Shown one piece after another: positions 20,111 through 28,879 of a stretch of 64,000 nt of DNA. The DNA comes from an uncultured Alphaproteobacteria bacterium (GTDB taxonomy: Bacteria; Pseudomonadota; Alphaproteobacteria; UBA8366; JADFVY01), in NCBI GenBank assembly GCA_947259105.1, contig CAMYKU010000016.1, positions 1-64,000 of the forward strand, written 5' to 3'. The notes under the pieces are model-generated. The model was given only the letters and a program-made list of their open reading frames with translations. It did no database searches and was not told the origin of the DNA. Each line of letters opens with the position of its first letter. Position 1 is the stretch's first letter. Position numbers and translations under genes: made by a program.

Positions 20111-20305
20111 CGCTTCGGTCCTCTGCTCTCGGCAAGGCGGGTCGTACTCTGCACGTTGGCGGCAAAGCAGCGTCCATGAAACACCAACCACGGTTAAGTT
20201 AGCCCTAACGGCGGGCAATCTGGTGCGGTGCGGGCGTTACCCATGGTTCATGTGAGGCCGATTTCTGTTACAGTGGGCGCCGGACGACGGGAGGAACCTT
20301 TCGAC

Positions 20306-21697
20306 GTGAACTGGAAGGACCGGTTTCAGCGCCCGCGTAAATGGGCTCGCATCAGCCTGCGCAGCGCGCTGCCTGCCTGGGCCGTGCTGATCCTGCTCGT
20401 TGCGGGCGGCTCGCTTGCCTTCCGGCACGCGCTGCTCGGCGGCCTGCTGGCCGCCGTTCTGGGCGGGCTGGTGGCGTGGCGGCCGGCACGGCTGCGCGAT
20501 GCTCTGCGCCGCCGGATCGACGCCCTTGCCGCGGATGAACGGGACCCCGGGCGACCGGTGCCCAGCGACGGGCTGAACTGGGCGTTCGAGCGGCTGGTTT
20601 CGACGTGGCGGGAAAGGCTGGAACGCCTGGCGGCCGAATCATCGGAACGCCCGCATATCATGGATGCCATGCCCGATCCGATCCTGCTGGTCAGAGCGGA
20701 CCGGACGGTCACCCGCGCCAATCGTGCCGCCCGTGACCTCGCGGGTATCGATATTGCGGGTTATGACATCGCCATCGGCTTGCGCAACCCCGACCTGGTG
20801 GACGCGGTCGACCGCGTGCTGGGCGGGTCCTCCGGACAGGCGATCGAGATTACCTTCCCGGTACCCGTGGAGCGCAGTTTCGCGGTGCGCGTGGAGCCGC
20901 TGGGTGCGCAACTGCCCGACGCGGCGGTCGTCGTGTTCCACGATCTGACCGCGCTCGAGCAGACCGAGCGCATGCGCGCCGACTTCGTTGCCAATGTCAG
21001 CCACGAGTTGAAGACTCCGCTGACCAGCCTGATTGGCTATATCGAAACGCTGCGGGGCCCGGCGCGTAACGACGCCGAGGCGCAGGCAAAATTCCTTGCC
21101 ATTATGGATGAGCAGGCCAACCGCATGGCCAGGCTGGTCGACGACCTCCTGTCCCTCGCCCGCATCGAGATGGACGAACACAGCCGGCCGACGGACCGGG
21201 TTCCGCTGGCGTCGGTGCTGGAAGAGATCATCGGCCTCCTCGAACCGCAGGCGAAGAAGCGCAACCTGTCGGTCAACCTGACGGTCGAGCCGGATGCTCT
21301 GGCGGTGCTTGGCGACAGGGATCAACTGGCCGAGATATTCGAGAACCTGATCGGCAATGCCATCAAGTACGGCTCGGACGGCGGGCTGGTCACGGTCGTC
21401 GCCAAGGCTGCCGGGGCGGACGGGATCTCGATCACGGTGGCGGACGACGGCGAGGGCATTGCGCCGGAACACCTGCCGCGCCTGACCGAGCGGTTTTACC
21501 GCGTCGATCCGGCGCGCAGCCGCGAGCGCGGCGGCACCGGGCTTGGCCTCGCCATCGTCAAACACATCGTAAGCCGCCACCGTGGCCGGCTGCTCATCGA
21601 AAGCATCCCCGGCGAGGGCAGCCGTTTTACCGTGAGCCTTCCCGCCGCCGTCGCACCCGCCGGCGGCCGGCCCCATGAGGAGCCCGCGACAATCTGA
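20306..21697 (+). CDS. phoR: Phosphate regulon sensor kinase PhoR
   Basis: Membrane-bound histidine kinase that phosphorylates PhoB under phosphate limitation. With a GTG start the product has 463 residues. One or two membrane segments lie at about 20-58, with a linker to 110 and a PAS domain at about 115-215. The phospho-accepting His233 is in NVSHELKTPLTS. The ATPase domain has the N box NLIGNAIKYG, VADDGEGIA and GGTGLGLAIVKH. The GTG at 20306 is chosen because GGAGG lies eleven bases upstream; an ATG at 20243 lacks such a site. It lies just before the Pho box and pst genes, while its partner phoB ends the cluster. Confidence 0.92.
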   Translation: MNWKDRFQRPRKWARISLRSALPAWAVLILLVAGGSLAFRHALLGGLLAAVLGGLVAWRPARLRDALRRRIDALAADERDPGRPVPSDGLNWAFERLVSTWRERLERLAAESSERPHIMDAMPDPILLVRADRTVTRANRAARDLAGIDIAGYDIAIGLRNPDLVDAVDRVLGGSSGQAIEITFPVPVERSFAVRVEPLGAQLPDAAVVVFHDLTALEQTERMRADFVANVSHELKTPLTSLIGYIETLRGPARNDAEAQAKFLAIMDEQANRMARLVDDLLSLARIEMDEHSRPTDRVPLASVLEEIIGLLEPQAKKRNLSVNLTVEPDALAVLGDRDQLAEIFENLIGNAIKYGSDGGLVTVVAKAAGADGISITVADDGEGIAPEHLPRLTERFYRVDPARSRERGGTGLGLAIVKHIVSRHRGRLLIESIPGEGSRFTVSLPAAVAPAGGRPHEEPATI

Positions 21698-21705
21698 CGA
21701 GCATT

Positions 21706-21734
21706 CTGTCACGAAACTGTCATGCAACTGTTGT
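21706..21734 (+). promoter_or_regulatory. Triple Pho box (PhoB operator)
   Basis: Three 7-base direct repeats spaced by exactly four bases lie at 21706-21712 (CTGTCAC), 21717-21723 (CTGTCAT) and 21728-21734 (CTGTTGT). This is the 11-bp-phased layout bound by PhoB dimers, and the second copy matches the consensus half-site exactly. It begins nine bases after the phoR stop and about 108 bases before pstS. It should drive pstSCAB-phoU-phoB under phosphate starvation. Confidence 0.88.
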
Positions 21735-21841
21735 ATAGGCTTCACGGACGAGACGTAGGGTTCCGTCGTACCGGCGCCGGAGACAAATCGTCCGGCCGGA
21801 GATGAATGCAGACACAACAGGATCCCAGGAGGAGTTTCGTT

Positions 21842-22873
21842 ATGACCAGGAAGATGCTTGTTTTGGCTTTCGTGATGGCGGGATTCGCCGCCGGTGCGGC
21901 CGAGGCACGCGACCAGATCCGCATCGTCGGATCGTCCACCGTCTTTCCGTTTTCGACCACGGTCGCCGAGCGGTTCGGCAAGTCCACCAGCTTCAAGACG
22001 CCGGTGGTGGAAGCCACCGGCTCCGGCGGCGGGCTGAAACTGTTCTGCGCCGGCGTCGGCGTCGGGCATCCCGACATCGCCAACTCGTCGCGGCGTATCA
22101 AGGCCTCGGAGGTCGAGATGTGTGCGAATAACGGCGTGGCCGAGATCATCGAGATCAAGGTCGGCTATGATGGCATCGTTATCGCCAATTCGAAGAAAAC
22201 GGCACGATATGAGCTCTCCCTGCGCGATATATTCCTGGCCCTGGCCAAGGACGTGCCGGACGGCAGCGGCAAGCTGGTCCCGAACCCCTACAAGACCTGG
22301 AAGGACCTGAACCCGAGCCTTCCGGACACCAGGATTGAGGTGCTCGGCCCGCCGCCGACATCCGGCACCAGGGACGCGTTCGTCGAACTGGCGCTCGAGG
22401 GCGGATGCAGGGATTTCGACTGGATCGAGGCCCTGCGGGAGTCAGACAAGAACCGCTACAAGTCGATCTGCCACACGATTCGCGAGGACGGCGCCTATGT
22501 CGAGGCCGGCGAAAACGACAATCTGATCGTCCAGAAGCTGGAGGCCAATCCCGATGCGCTGGGGGTGTTCGGATTCTCCTTCCTGGACCAGAACTCGGAC
22601 AAGGTCCAGGGCAGCAAGGTCAACGGCGTGGTGCCGGATTTCGACGAGATTGCGAATGGCAATTATCCGGTCTCCAGGCCGTTGTATTTCTATGCCAAGA
22701 AGGCGCATGTCGGCGTCATTCCGGGCATGGCCGAATTCCTGGCGGAGTTCACTGGCGACAGGGCATGGGGAGAGGACGGCTACCTTGCCGACAAGGGGCT
22801 GATTCCGATGCTCGACGAGGAGCGTGAAGCGTGGCGACAAAAAGCCATCGGTCTGGCGCCGCTCGCGATGTAG
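21842..22873 (+). CDS. pstS: Phosphate ABC transporter, substrate-binding protein PstS
   Basis: Periplasmic phosphate-binding protein of the high-affinity Pst system, 343 residues. The signal peptide ends GAAEARD (about residue 22). The mature part starts with QIRIVGSSTVFPFS, where the SSTVFPF loop is a phosphate-binding element. EATGSGGGLKLFC and PPPTSGTRDAF follow as the other ligand loops. The ATG at 21842 is preceded by AGGAGG. It is the first gene after the Pho box. A strong stem-loop between it and pstC probably allows higher expression of pstS than of the permease genes. Confidence 0.94.
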   Translation: MTRKMLVLAFVMAGFAAGAAEARDQIRIVGSSTVFPFSTTVAERFGKSTSFKTPVVEATGSGGGLKLFCAGVGVGHPDIANSSRRIKASEVEMCANNGVAEIIEIKVGYDGIVIANSKKTARYELSLRDIFLALAKDVPDGSGKLVPNPYKTWKDLNPSLPDTRIEVLGPPPTSGTRDAFVELALEGGCRDFDWIEALRESDKNRYKSICHTIREDGAYVEAGENDNLIVQKLEANPDALGVFGFSFLDQNSDKVQGSKVNGVVPDFDEIANGNYPVSRPLYFYAKKAHVGVIPGMAEFLAEFTGDRAWGEDGYLADKGLIPMLDEEREAWRQKAIGLAPLAM

Positions 22874-22879
22874 GAAGTT

Positions 22880-22905
22880 CGGCCGGCGGATCGGTCCGCC
22901 GGCCG
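22880..22905 (+). promoter_or_regulatory. Intercistronic stem-loop between pstS and pstC
   Basis: An 11-bp perfect GC-rich stem closed by a TCGG tetraloop begins seven bases after the pstS stop. No T-run follows. It looks like a 3'-end stabiliser or partial attenuator that raises binding-protein levels relative to the permease, as known for several binding-protein operons. The role here is inferred from position. Confidence 0.6.
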
Positions 22906-22976
22906 CAAGACAACAGGGGTTGGCCCGGTCGCGATTGCGCCGGGTTGTCCTCGTTTGAGTGGGCCAAAGGGGCAGC

Positions 22977-24353
22977 ATGCAGACCCTGATCCTGACCATC
23001 GTTCTGCTGGCGTTGACAGCGGCCGGATTTCGCCTCGGCCGCCGCCGCGCGCTGGCGCTCGCCGGCGGCAGGCCGAAGGACCTTTCGGCCCTGCCCCGCT
23101 ATTACGGCGTCTATGTGGCGCTGTGGGTATTCGTGCCGGCGGTGGCGGTGCTTGCGGTCTGGTACGCGCTTGAACCCTCGGTCCTGCATGCGCTGGTCGT
23201 CGGCGGCCTCCCGCCGGAACTTCAGGCCCTGCCGGAGGCCGAACTCGGGCTGCTTTACAGCGACATCCGCAATGCGGTCGCGCTGGGCACGACGCCCGAC
23301 GATTCCGCCATCGCGGCGGCGGTGGCGCACTACCGGTCGCTAAGCGCCAGTGCGCCGCTCGGTCTCGGCGCCCTCGCCCTCGCCGTAACGCTTGCCGGCG
23401 GCGGGATCGGCCTGAGGCTGGTCAGCCCGCAGCTTCGTGCCCGGCGGTCCGTCGAGACGGTGGTCCGCGCGCTGCTACTCGTGAGTTCCACCATCGCCGT
23501 CTTCACGACGATCGGCATCGTGCTCTCGCTGCTCTTCGAGGCGGTGCGGTTCTTCCGGCTGGTGCCGATCACCGAATTCCTGTTCGGGCTGGAATGGAGC
23601 CCGCAGACGGCGATTCGCCCCGACCAGGTCGGCTCCACCGGTGCCTTCGGTGCCGGACCGGTATTCGCGGGGACCGCCCTGATCAGCGTCATCGCCATGG
23701 CGGTGGCCGCGCCGGTCGGCCTGCTGTCGGCGATCTACATGGCCGAATACGCGCCCAAGCGTGCGCGCGCCGTGCTCAAGCCGCTGCTCGAGATCCTCGC
23801 CGGCATCCCCACCGTCGTTTACGGCTTCTTCGCCGCCTTGACCGTCGCCCCCTTCATTCGGGGTTTCGGTAGCAGCCTGGGCCTGGACGTCGCTTCCGAA
23901 AGCGCCCTTGCCGCCGGCGCAGTCATGGGTGTCATGATCATACCCTTCGTCTCGTCGCTGTCGGACGACGCCATCGCGGCGGTGCCGAACAGCCTGCGCG
24001 AGGGGGCCTACGGCCTCGGCGCGACGCGATCCGAAACGATCCGGCAGGTGATCCTGCCGGCGGCGCTGCCGGGAATCGTCGGCGGCCTGCTGCTCGGCGT
24101 GTCCCGCGCCATCGGCGAGACCATGATCGTCGTCATGGCCGCCGGCCTGGCCGCCAACCTCACCGCCAATCCTTTCGATGCCGTAACGACCGTGACGGTG
24201 CAGATCGTCACGCTGCTGACCGGCGACCAGGAATTCGACAGCGCCAAGACACTCGCCGCCTTCGCACTCGGCCTGATGCTGTTTCTGGTGACGCTGGTGC
24301 TGAACGTCATCGCGCTCTACGTCGTCCGGAGGTATCGCGAACAGTATGAGTGA
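22977..24353 (+). CDS. pstC: Phosphate ABC transporter permease PstC
   Basis: Inner-membrane permease of the Pst transporter, 458 residues. It is longer than the roughly 320-residue enterobacterial form because of an extended N-terminal region with extra membrane segments. The permease core (from about residue 220) has AEYAPKRARAVLKPLLEILA (the PstC core pattern) and the EAA-loop LREGAYGLGATRSETIRQV. The ATG at 22977 is preferred to the GTG at 22959 because AAAGGGG lies five bases before it. The 3' end overlaps pstA by eight bases. Confidence 0.93.
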   Translation: MQTLILTIVLLALTAAGFRLGRRRALALAGGRPKDLSALPRYYGVYVALWVFVPAVAVLAVWYALEPSVLHALVVGGLPPELQALPEAELGLLYSDIRNAVALGTTPDDSAIAAAVAHYRSLSASAPLGLGALALAVTLAGGGIGLRLVSPQLRARRSVETVVRALLLVSSTIAVFTTIGIVLSLLFEAVRFFRLVPITEFLFGLEWSPQTAIRPDQVGSTGAFGAGPVFAGTALISVIAMAVAAPVGLLSAIYMAEYAPKRARAVLKPLLEILAGIPTVVYGFFAALTVAPFIRGFGSSLGLDVASESALAAGAVMGVMIIPFVSSLSDDAIAAVPNSLREGAYGLGATRSETIRQVILPAALPGIVGGLLLGVSRAIGETMIVVMAAGLAANLTANPFDAVTTVTVQIVTLLTGDQEFDSAKTLAAFALGLMLFLVTLVLNVIALYVVRRYREQYE

Positions 24354-25644
24354 CACCGCACCAGCCCGCCCCGCCACCGCAGAGGCCGTCGCGCGCGGCC
24401 TGCGCCGCCGGTACGCGGCGGAACAGCGCTTCCGGCTTTACGGCATGGCGGCGATCGGTTTCGCGCTGGCGGTGCTGACGATCCTGTTCGCCACGGTCGT
24501 CGCGAACGGCTGGTCGGCCTTCCGGCAGACCTATATCCAGCTCGACCTGCCGCTCGAGGCAGCGGACATCGATCCGGACGGCACGCGCGACCCCGCCGTG
24601 CTGTCGCGCGCCGACTACGAGGGGCTGGTCAAGAAAACGCTGCGCGGCATGTTTCCCGACGTCACCAATCGCCGGGAGAAGCGCGAGCTGTACGATCTGG
24701 TCAGCAGCGCCGCCGCCTTCGACCTGCGGGATGCGGTACTCGAGGATCCGTCGCTGGTCGGCGGTACATTTCAGCTCCGGGTACCGGCGTCGGACGATCT
24801 GGACATGTATATGAAGGGTTATATCCGCGCCGATTCCCCGGAAGACGAACGCCGGATATCCGACCGGCAGATCGCCCGGATCGAGGCATTGCGCGAGCAG
24901 GGCCGGGTCGAGACCGGGTTCAACCTGGGTTTCTTCATTTCGGGCGACAGCCGCGAGCCGGAGCTTGCAGGCATCGCGGGGGCGGCGCTCGGCTCGCTCT
25001 GGACCATGCTGGTGGTGCTGATCCTGTCCTTCCCGCTGGGCGTGATGGCGGCGATCTATCTCGAGGAATTCGCGCCGCGGAACCGCTGGACCGACATTAT
25101 CGAGGTCAATATCAACAACCTGGCCGCCGTCCCGTCGATCGTCTTCGGCCTGCTCGGACTGGCGGTATTCCTCAATTTCTTCGGCCTGCCCCGGTCGGCG
25201 CCGTTGGTCGGCGGCATGGTGCTGGCCCTGATGACCCTGCCGACCGTCATCATCGCCGGGCGGGCGGCGCTGCAGGCGGTGCCGCCCTCGATCCGCGAGG
25301 CGGCGCTGGGCCTCGGCGCCAGCCGCATGCAGATGGTCGGTGGCCACGTCCTGCCGCTGGCGATGCCGGGGATGTTGACCGGCGCCATCATCGGCATGGC
25401 GCGGGCGCTGGGCGAGACGGCGCCGCTGCTGATGATCGGCATGGTCGCGTTCATCGTCGATCTGCCGAAAGGCCCGCTGGACGCGGCGACTGCCCTGCCC
25501 GTGCAGATCTTCCTGTGGGCGGACAGCCCGGAGCGCGCCTTCGTCGAACGGACGTCAGCGGCGACCATCGTGCTGCTCGTCTTCCTGATCTGCATGAACC
25601 TCGGCGCCGTGCTGCTGCGCCGGAAATTCGAACGCCGCTGGTAG
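24346..25644 (+). CDS. pstA: Phosphate ABC transporter permease PstA
   Basis: Second permease subunit of Pst, 432 residues. An N-terminal membrane segment is followed by an extra soluble region (about 60-215, DUF3333-type). The permease core then has the loop LAAVPSIVFGLLG and the EAA motif IREAALGLGASRMQMVGGHV. This long form is common in alphaproteobacteria. It overlaps pstC by eight bases and is followed by pstB after twelve, so the permease genes are translationally linked. Confidence 0.93.
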   Translation: MSDTAPARPATAEAVARGLRRRYAAEQRFRLYGMAAIGFALAVLTILFATVVANGWSAFRQTYIQLDLPLEAADIDPDGTRDPAVLSRADYEGLVKKTLRGMFPDVTNRREKRELYDLVSSAAAFDLRDAVLEDPSLVGGTFQLRVPASDDLDMYMKGYIRADSPEDERRISDRQIARIEALREQGRVETGFNLGFFISGDSREPELAGIAGAALGSLWTMLVVLILSFPLGVMAAIYLEEFAPRNRWTDIIEVNINNLAAVPSIVFGLLGLAVFLNFFGLPRSAPLVGGMVLALMTLPTVIIAGRAALQAVPPSIREAALGLGASRMQMVGGHVLPLAMPGMLTGAIIGMARALGETAPLLMIGMVAFIVDLPKGPLDAATALPVQIFLWADSPERAFVERTSAATIVLLVFLICMNLGAVLLRRKFERRW

Positions 25645-25656
25645 GAGACAACAGCC

Positions 25657-26466
25657 ATGGCCACAACGCAGACGGCGCCATCCTCGATCCACGCGCACCG
25701 GGCATCCCGGCGGGCGCAAGCCAAGATGAGCGCCCGGGACGTCAACGTGTTCTACGGCGACAAGCAGGCGCTGTTCGATGTCGCGCTGGACATCCCGGCG
25801 CACCATGTGACGGCGCTGATCGGCCCGTCCGGCTGCGGCAAGTCCACCTTCCTGCGCTGCCTGAACCGCATGAACGACGTCGTGGATATCGCCCGCGTCG
25901 AGGGCGATATCACCATGGACGGCGGCGATATCTATGCCCTCGACGTGGTCGAGCTGCGCGCCCGGGTCGGCATGGTGTTCCAGAAGCCGAACCCGTTTCC
26001 GAAGTCGATTTTCGACAATGTCGCCTACGGCCCGCGAATCCATGGCCTGGCCCAGGACCGGGACGAGCTTGGCGAGATCGTATTCACCAGCCTCGAGAAG
26101 GCGGGGTTGCTGGACGAAGTGCGCGATCGCCTCGACCAGCCGGGCACCGGTCTGTCCGGCGGCCAGCAGCAGCGCCTGTGCATCGCCCGGGCGATCGCCG
26201 TGAACCCCGAGGTGATCCTGATGGACGAACCCTGTTCGGCGCTCGATCCGATCGCCACCGCCCGCATCGAGGAGCTGATCGACGAGCTGCGCGAGCACTA
26301 CACCATCGTCATCGTCACCCATTCGATGCAGCAGGCCGCGCGGGTGTCCCAGCGCACCGCCTTCCTGCATCTGGGCGAGCTCGTCGAGGTCGGCGACACC
26401 CAGGACATCTTCACCAACCCGCGTGACGAGCGCACGCAGGGTTACATCACCGGCCGCTTCGGCTGA
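25657..26466 (+). CDS. pstB: Phosphate ABC transporter ATPase PstB
   Basis: ATP-binding subunit that powers phosphate import at the inner membrane face, 269 residues. Walker [10 protein letters not shown] is at 56-64, the Q-loop FQKPNPFP at 108-115, the signature LSGGQQQR at 166-173, Walker B VILMDEP at 186-192, and the H-loop in VTHSMQQA. The [11 protein letters not shown] and [12 protein letters not shown] motifs separate PstB from other ABC ATPases. It lies between pstA and phoU in the Pho-regulated operon. Confidence 0.97.
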   Translation: MATTQTAPSSIHAHRASRRAQAKMSARDVNVFYGDKQALFDVALDIPAHHVTALIGPSGCGKSTFLRCLNRMNDVVDIARVEGDITMDGGDIYALDVVELRARVGMVFQKPNPFPKSIFDNVAYGPRIHGLAQDRDELGEIVFTSLEKAGLLDEVRDRLDQPGTGLSGGQQQRLCIARAIAVNPEVILMDEPCSALDPIATARIEELIDELREHYTIVIVTHSMQQAARVSQRTAFLHLGELVEVGDTQDIFTNPRDERTQGYITGRFG

Positions 26467-26477
26467 CGGAGACTTCC

Positions 26478-27197
26478 ATGACCGTGAAAAGCAAACATAT
26501 CGTCCGCGCCTACGACCAGGAGCTGCAGCGGCTCAACGAGCTGATCGGCCGCATGGGCGGCCTCGCAGAGGCGCAGATCGACAACGCCATCCGCGCGGTG
26601 GCGGAACACGACCTCGAACTCGCAAAAGAGGTCGCCGCCAGCGACGAGCGGGTCGACCAGATGGAAGCCGAAATCAACAAGCTGGCGCTTCGCCTGCTTG
26701 CGCTGCGGCAGCCGATGGCGATCGACCTGCGGTACATCCTTTCGGCGCTGCGCATCGCCTCGGACCTGGAGCGCATCGCCGACCACGCGGAGAACATGTG
26801 CCGCCGTGCCAAGGACATCGCCGAGGATTCGGGCGGGCCCGCGATAACCGGAATCCAGCGGCTCGGCAAGCTGGTCCTGGCGATGCTGAAGGACGTGCTC
26901 GACGCCTCGCTGGCGGGTGACGTCGACAAGGCCGTCGAGGTCTGGAAGCGCGACAACGAGGTCGACGAGTTGTACGGCAGCCTGTTCCGCGAGTATCTGA
27001 CCTACATGATGGAGAACCCGCGCAATATAGGGGCCTGCACGACACTGCTGTTCGTTGCCAAGAATGTCGAGCGCATCGGCGACCACATCACCAATATCGC
27101 CGAGACGATCTATTTCCGGGTCAAGGCGCAGCCGCTGAAGGACTCGCTGCCCGAGGGCGTCGACGGCGACGATTTCGAGGAGGACGACAACCGGTGA
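26478..27197 (+). CDS. phoU: Phosphate signalling regulator PhoU
   Basis: Helical cytosolic protein of 239 residues, made of two PhoU repeats of three helices. It connects the Pst transporter with PhoR and keeps the regulon off when phosphate is ample. The family motif DLRYILSALRIASDLERIADHAENM is present (shown in part: DLERIADHAENM), with its second-repeat partner NVERIGDHITNIAE. These are the metal-binding E/DxxxD patterns. The stop overlaps the GTG start of phoB by three bases. Confidence 0.96.
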   Translation: MTVKSKHIVRAYDQELQRLNELIGRMGGLAEAQIDNAIRAVAEHDLELAKEVAASDERVDQMEAEINKLALRLLALRQPMAIDLRYILSALRIASDLERIADHAENMCRRAKDIAEDSGGPAITGIQRLGKLVLAMLKDVLDASLAGDVDKAVEVWKRDNEVDELYGSLFREYLTYMMENPRNIGACTTLLFVAKNVERIGDHITNIAETIYFRVKAQPLKDSLPEGVDGDDFEEDDNR

Positions 27198-27886
27198 CGC
27201 CGCGCGTTCTTGTCATCGAGGACGAGTCCGCGCTGGCAACGCTGCTGACCTACAATCTGGAACGGGCCGGGTTTTCGGTGCGCGTTGCGGAGACCGGTGA
27301 GGACGCGCTAACGATGCTGGCCGAGGACCCGCCGGATATCGTTCTGCTCGACTGGATGCTGCCCCATGTCAGCGGCATCGAGATCTGCCGCCGGATTCGC
27401 CGCGGCCGGGAAACGGCGGATCTGCCGGTGATCATGTTGACCGCGCGCAGCGAGGAGGCCGACCGCGTTCGCGGCCTCGATACCGGCGCCGACGACTATG
27501 TGACGAAACCCTTCTCGCCGGCGGAACTGGTGGCGCGGATCAATGCGCTGCTGCGCCGCGCGCGCCCCGCACTGTCGGCCGATGAATTGCGCGCGGGGGA
27601 CGTCGTGATGGATCTTGCCGCCCATCGCGTGCGGGTCGCCGGGCAGGAGGTCGAGTTGGGCCCGACGGAGTTCCGGCTGTTGCGGCATTTCCTGGAAAAT
27701 CCCGGCCGCGTATACACCCGCGGGCAGATCCTGGATGCGGTCTGGGGCCGCGACATGCATGTCGAGGACCGCACCGTCGACGTCCATATCGGCCGCCTGC
27801 GCAAGGCCCTGCGCGCCGCCGCCGGCAAGGACCCCATCCGCACTGTCCGCGGCGCCGGCTACGCTCTGGAGGCGGCCGATCTGTAA
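27194..27886 (+). CDS. phoB: Phosphate regulon response regulator PhoB
   Basis: DNA-binding response regulator of 230 residues that activates Pho-box promoters when phosphorylated. The receiver domain (1-120) has acidic residues Asp10/Glu11, phospho-acceptor Asp53 in LLDWMLP and Lys in YVTKPFSPAEL. An OmpR-type winged helix follows (from about 130), ending IRTVRGAGYALE. It starts with GTG inside the phoU stop (GTGA), which implies coupled translation. Being downstream of the Pho box it should activate its own gene. Confidence 0.96.
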   Translation: MTPRVLVIEDESALATLLTYNLERAGFSVRVAETGEDALTMLAEDPPDIVLLDWMLPHVSGIEICRRIRRGRETADLPVIMLTARSEEADRVRGLDTGADDYVTKPFSPAELVARINALLRRARPALSADELRAGDVVMDLAAHRVRVAGQEVELGPTEFRLLRHFLENPGRVYTRGQILDAVWGRDMHVEDRTVDVHIGRLRKALRAAAGKDPIRTVRGAGYALEAADL

Positions 27887-27920
27887 GCCGCGACCGCCGC
27901 CGCCATATCGCAGACATGCC

Positions 27921-27950
27921 TTGGCGATCGTGCGGCCACGCGGCTATAGT
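27921..27950 (+). promoter_or_regulatory. Candidate sigma-70 promoter before the CoA lyase gene
   Basis: TTGGCG, an 18-base spacer and TATAGT sit about 45 bases before the start at 27995, in the 108-bp gap after phoB. The -10 box matches five of six consensus bases. This would let the lyase-mch pair be expressed independently of the pho operon. Confidence 0.4.
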
Positions 27951-27994
27951 CCGCCACGATCAGACAGGAACATCCACCGCAGGAAAAGCGCCCG

Positions 27995-28879
27995 ATGGTC
28001 GCCACCGTTCGTCCGCGCCGCAGCGTGCTCTATGTCCCGGGGTCCAATGCGCGGGCGCTGGAGAAGGCGCGGACGCTACCGGCCGATGCGCTGATCCTGG
28101 ACCTGGAGGACGCGGTTGCGCCGGACGCCAAGGCCGCCGCGCGCCAGGGCATCCTCGATGCGCTGGCCGTGGGCGGTTACGGCCGGCGCGAGATCCTCGT
28201 GCGGGTCAACGGGCTGGACGGCGAATGGGGGCATGACGACATCGCCGCCATCGCGAAGTCGGGGGCCGATGCGATCCTGCTGCCCAAGATCGAGGGCGCC
28301 GAGATGGTGCGTGAGGCCGAGGCGCTGATGGTCGCCTGCGATGCGCCGCCGGAGATGGCGATATGGTGCATGATCGAGACCCCGCTCGGCGTCCTGCACG
28401 CCGAGGAGATCGCCTGGGGATCCTCCCGCCTCGGCGGTTTGGTCATGGGCACCTCCGACCTTGCCAAGGATTTACACTGCCTGCACACGCCGGACCGCCT
28501 GCCGCTCGCGGCCAGCCTGTCGCTCTGCATCCTGGCGGCGCGGGCGCATGGCCTTGCGATTCTCGACGGCGTCCACCTGGATCTCGACGACGACGAGGGA
28601 TTCGCCGCGTCCTGCGGCCAGGGGCTGGCGTTCGGGTTCGACGGCAAGACGCTGATCCACCCCAGGACCATCGACACGGCGAACGCGGTCTTCGCGCCGT
28701 CCGCCGACGAGTTGGACTGGAGCGAACGCATCATCGCCGCGCATGCTGAAGCGGCGGAACGGGGCCAGGGCGTGGTCGTCGTGGACGGCCGGCTGGTGGA
28801 GAGCCTGCACGTGGAGAACGCGCGGCGGATCCTCGGCCTTGCGGCGATGATCACCGAGCTTGAATCCGCGTCGGGATGA
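27995..28879 (+). CDS. CitE-like CoA ester lyase (malyl-CoA lyase/thioesterase family)
   Basis: HpcH/HpaI aldolase-type barrel enzyme of 294 residues. Motifs of the CitE branch are RSVLYVPGSNARALEKA, the metal-site LILDLEDAV, the substrate arginine in ILVRVNG, ILLPKIEGAEM, and a late GFDGKTLIHPRTI. Family members cleave or hydrolyse malyl-CoA, methylmalyl-CoA or citramalyl-CoA. The overlap with mch points to the ethylmalonyl-CoA pathway, as lyase or as (3S)-malyl-CoA thioesterase. The N-terminus looks closer to thioesterase/CitE-like proteins than to true malyl-CoA lyase, so the exact reaction is open. The stop overlaps the mch start. Confidence 0.85.
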   Translation: MVATVRPRRSVLYVPGSNARALEKARTLPADALILDLEDAVAPDAKAAARQGILDALAVGGYGRREILVRVNGLDGEWGHDDIAAIAKSGADAILLPKIEGAEMVREAEALMVACDAPPEMAIWCMIETPLGVLHAEEIAWGSSRLGGLVMGTSDLAKDLHCLHTPDRLPLAASLSLCILAARAHGLAILDGVHLDLDDDEGFAASCGQGLAFGFDGKTLIHPRTIDTANAVFAPSADELDWSERIIAAHAEAAERGQGVVVVDGRLVESLHVENARRILGLAAMITELESASG

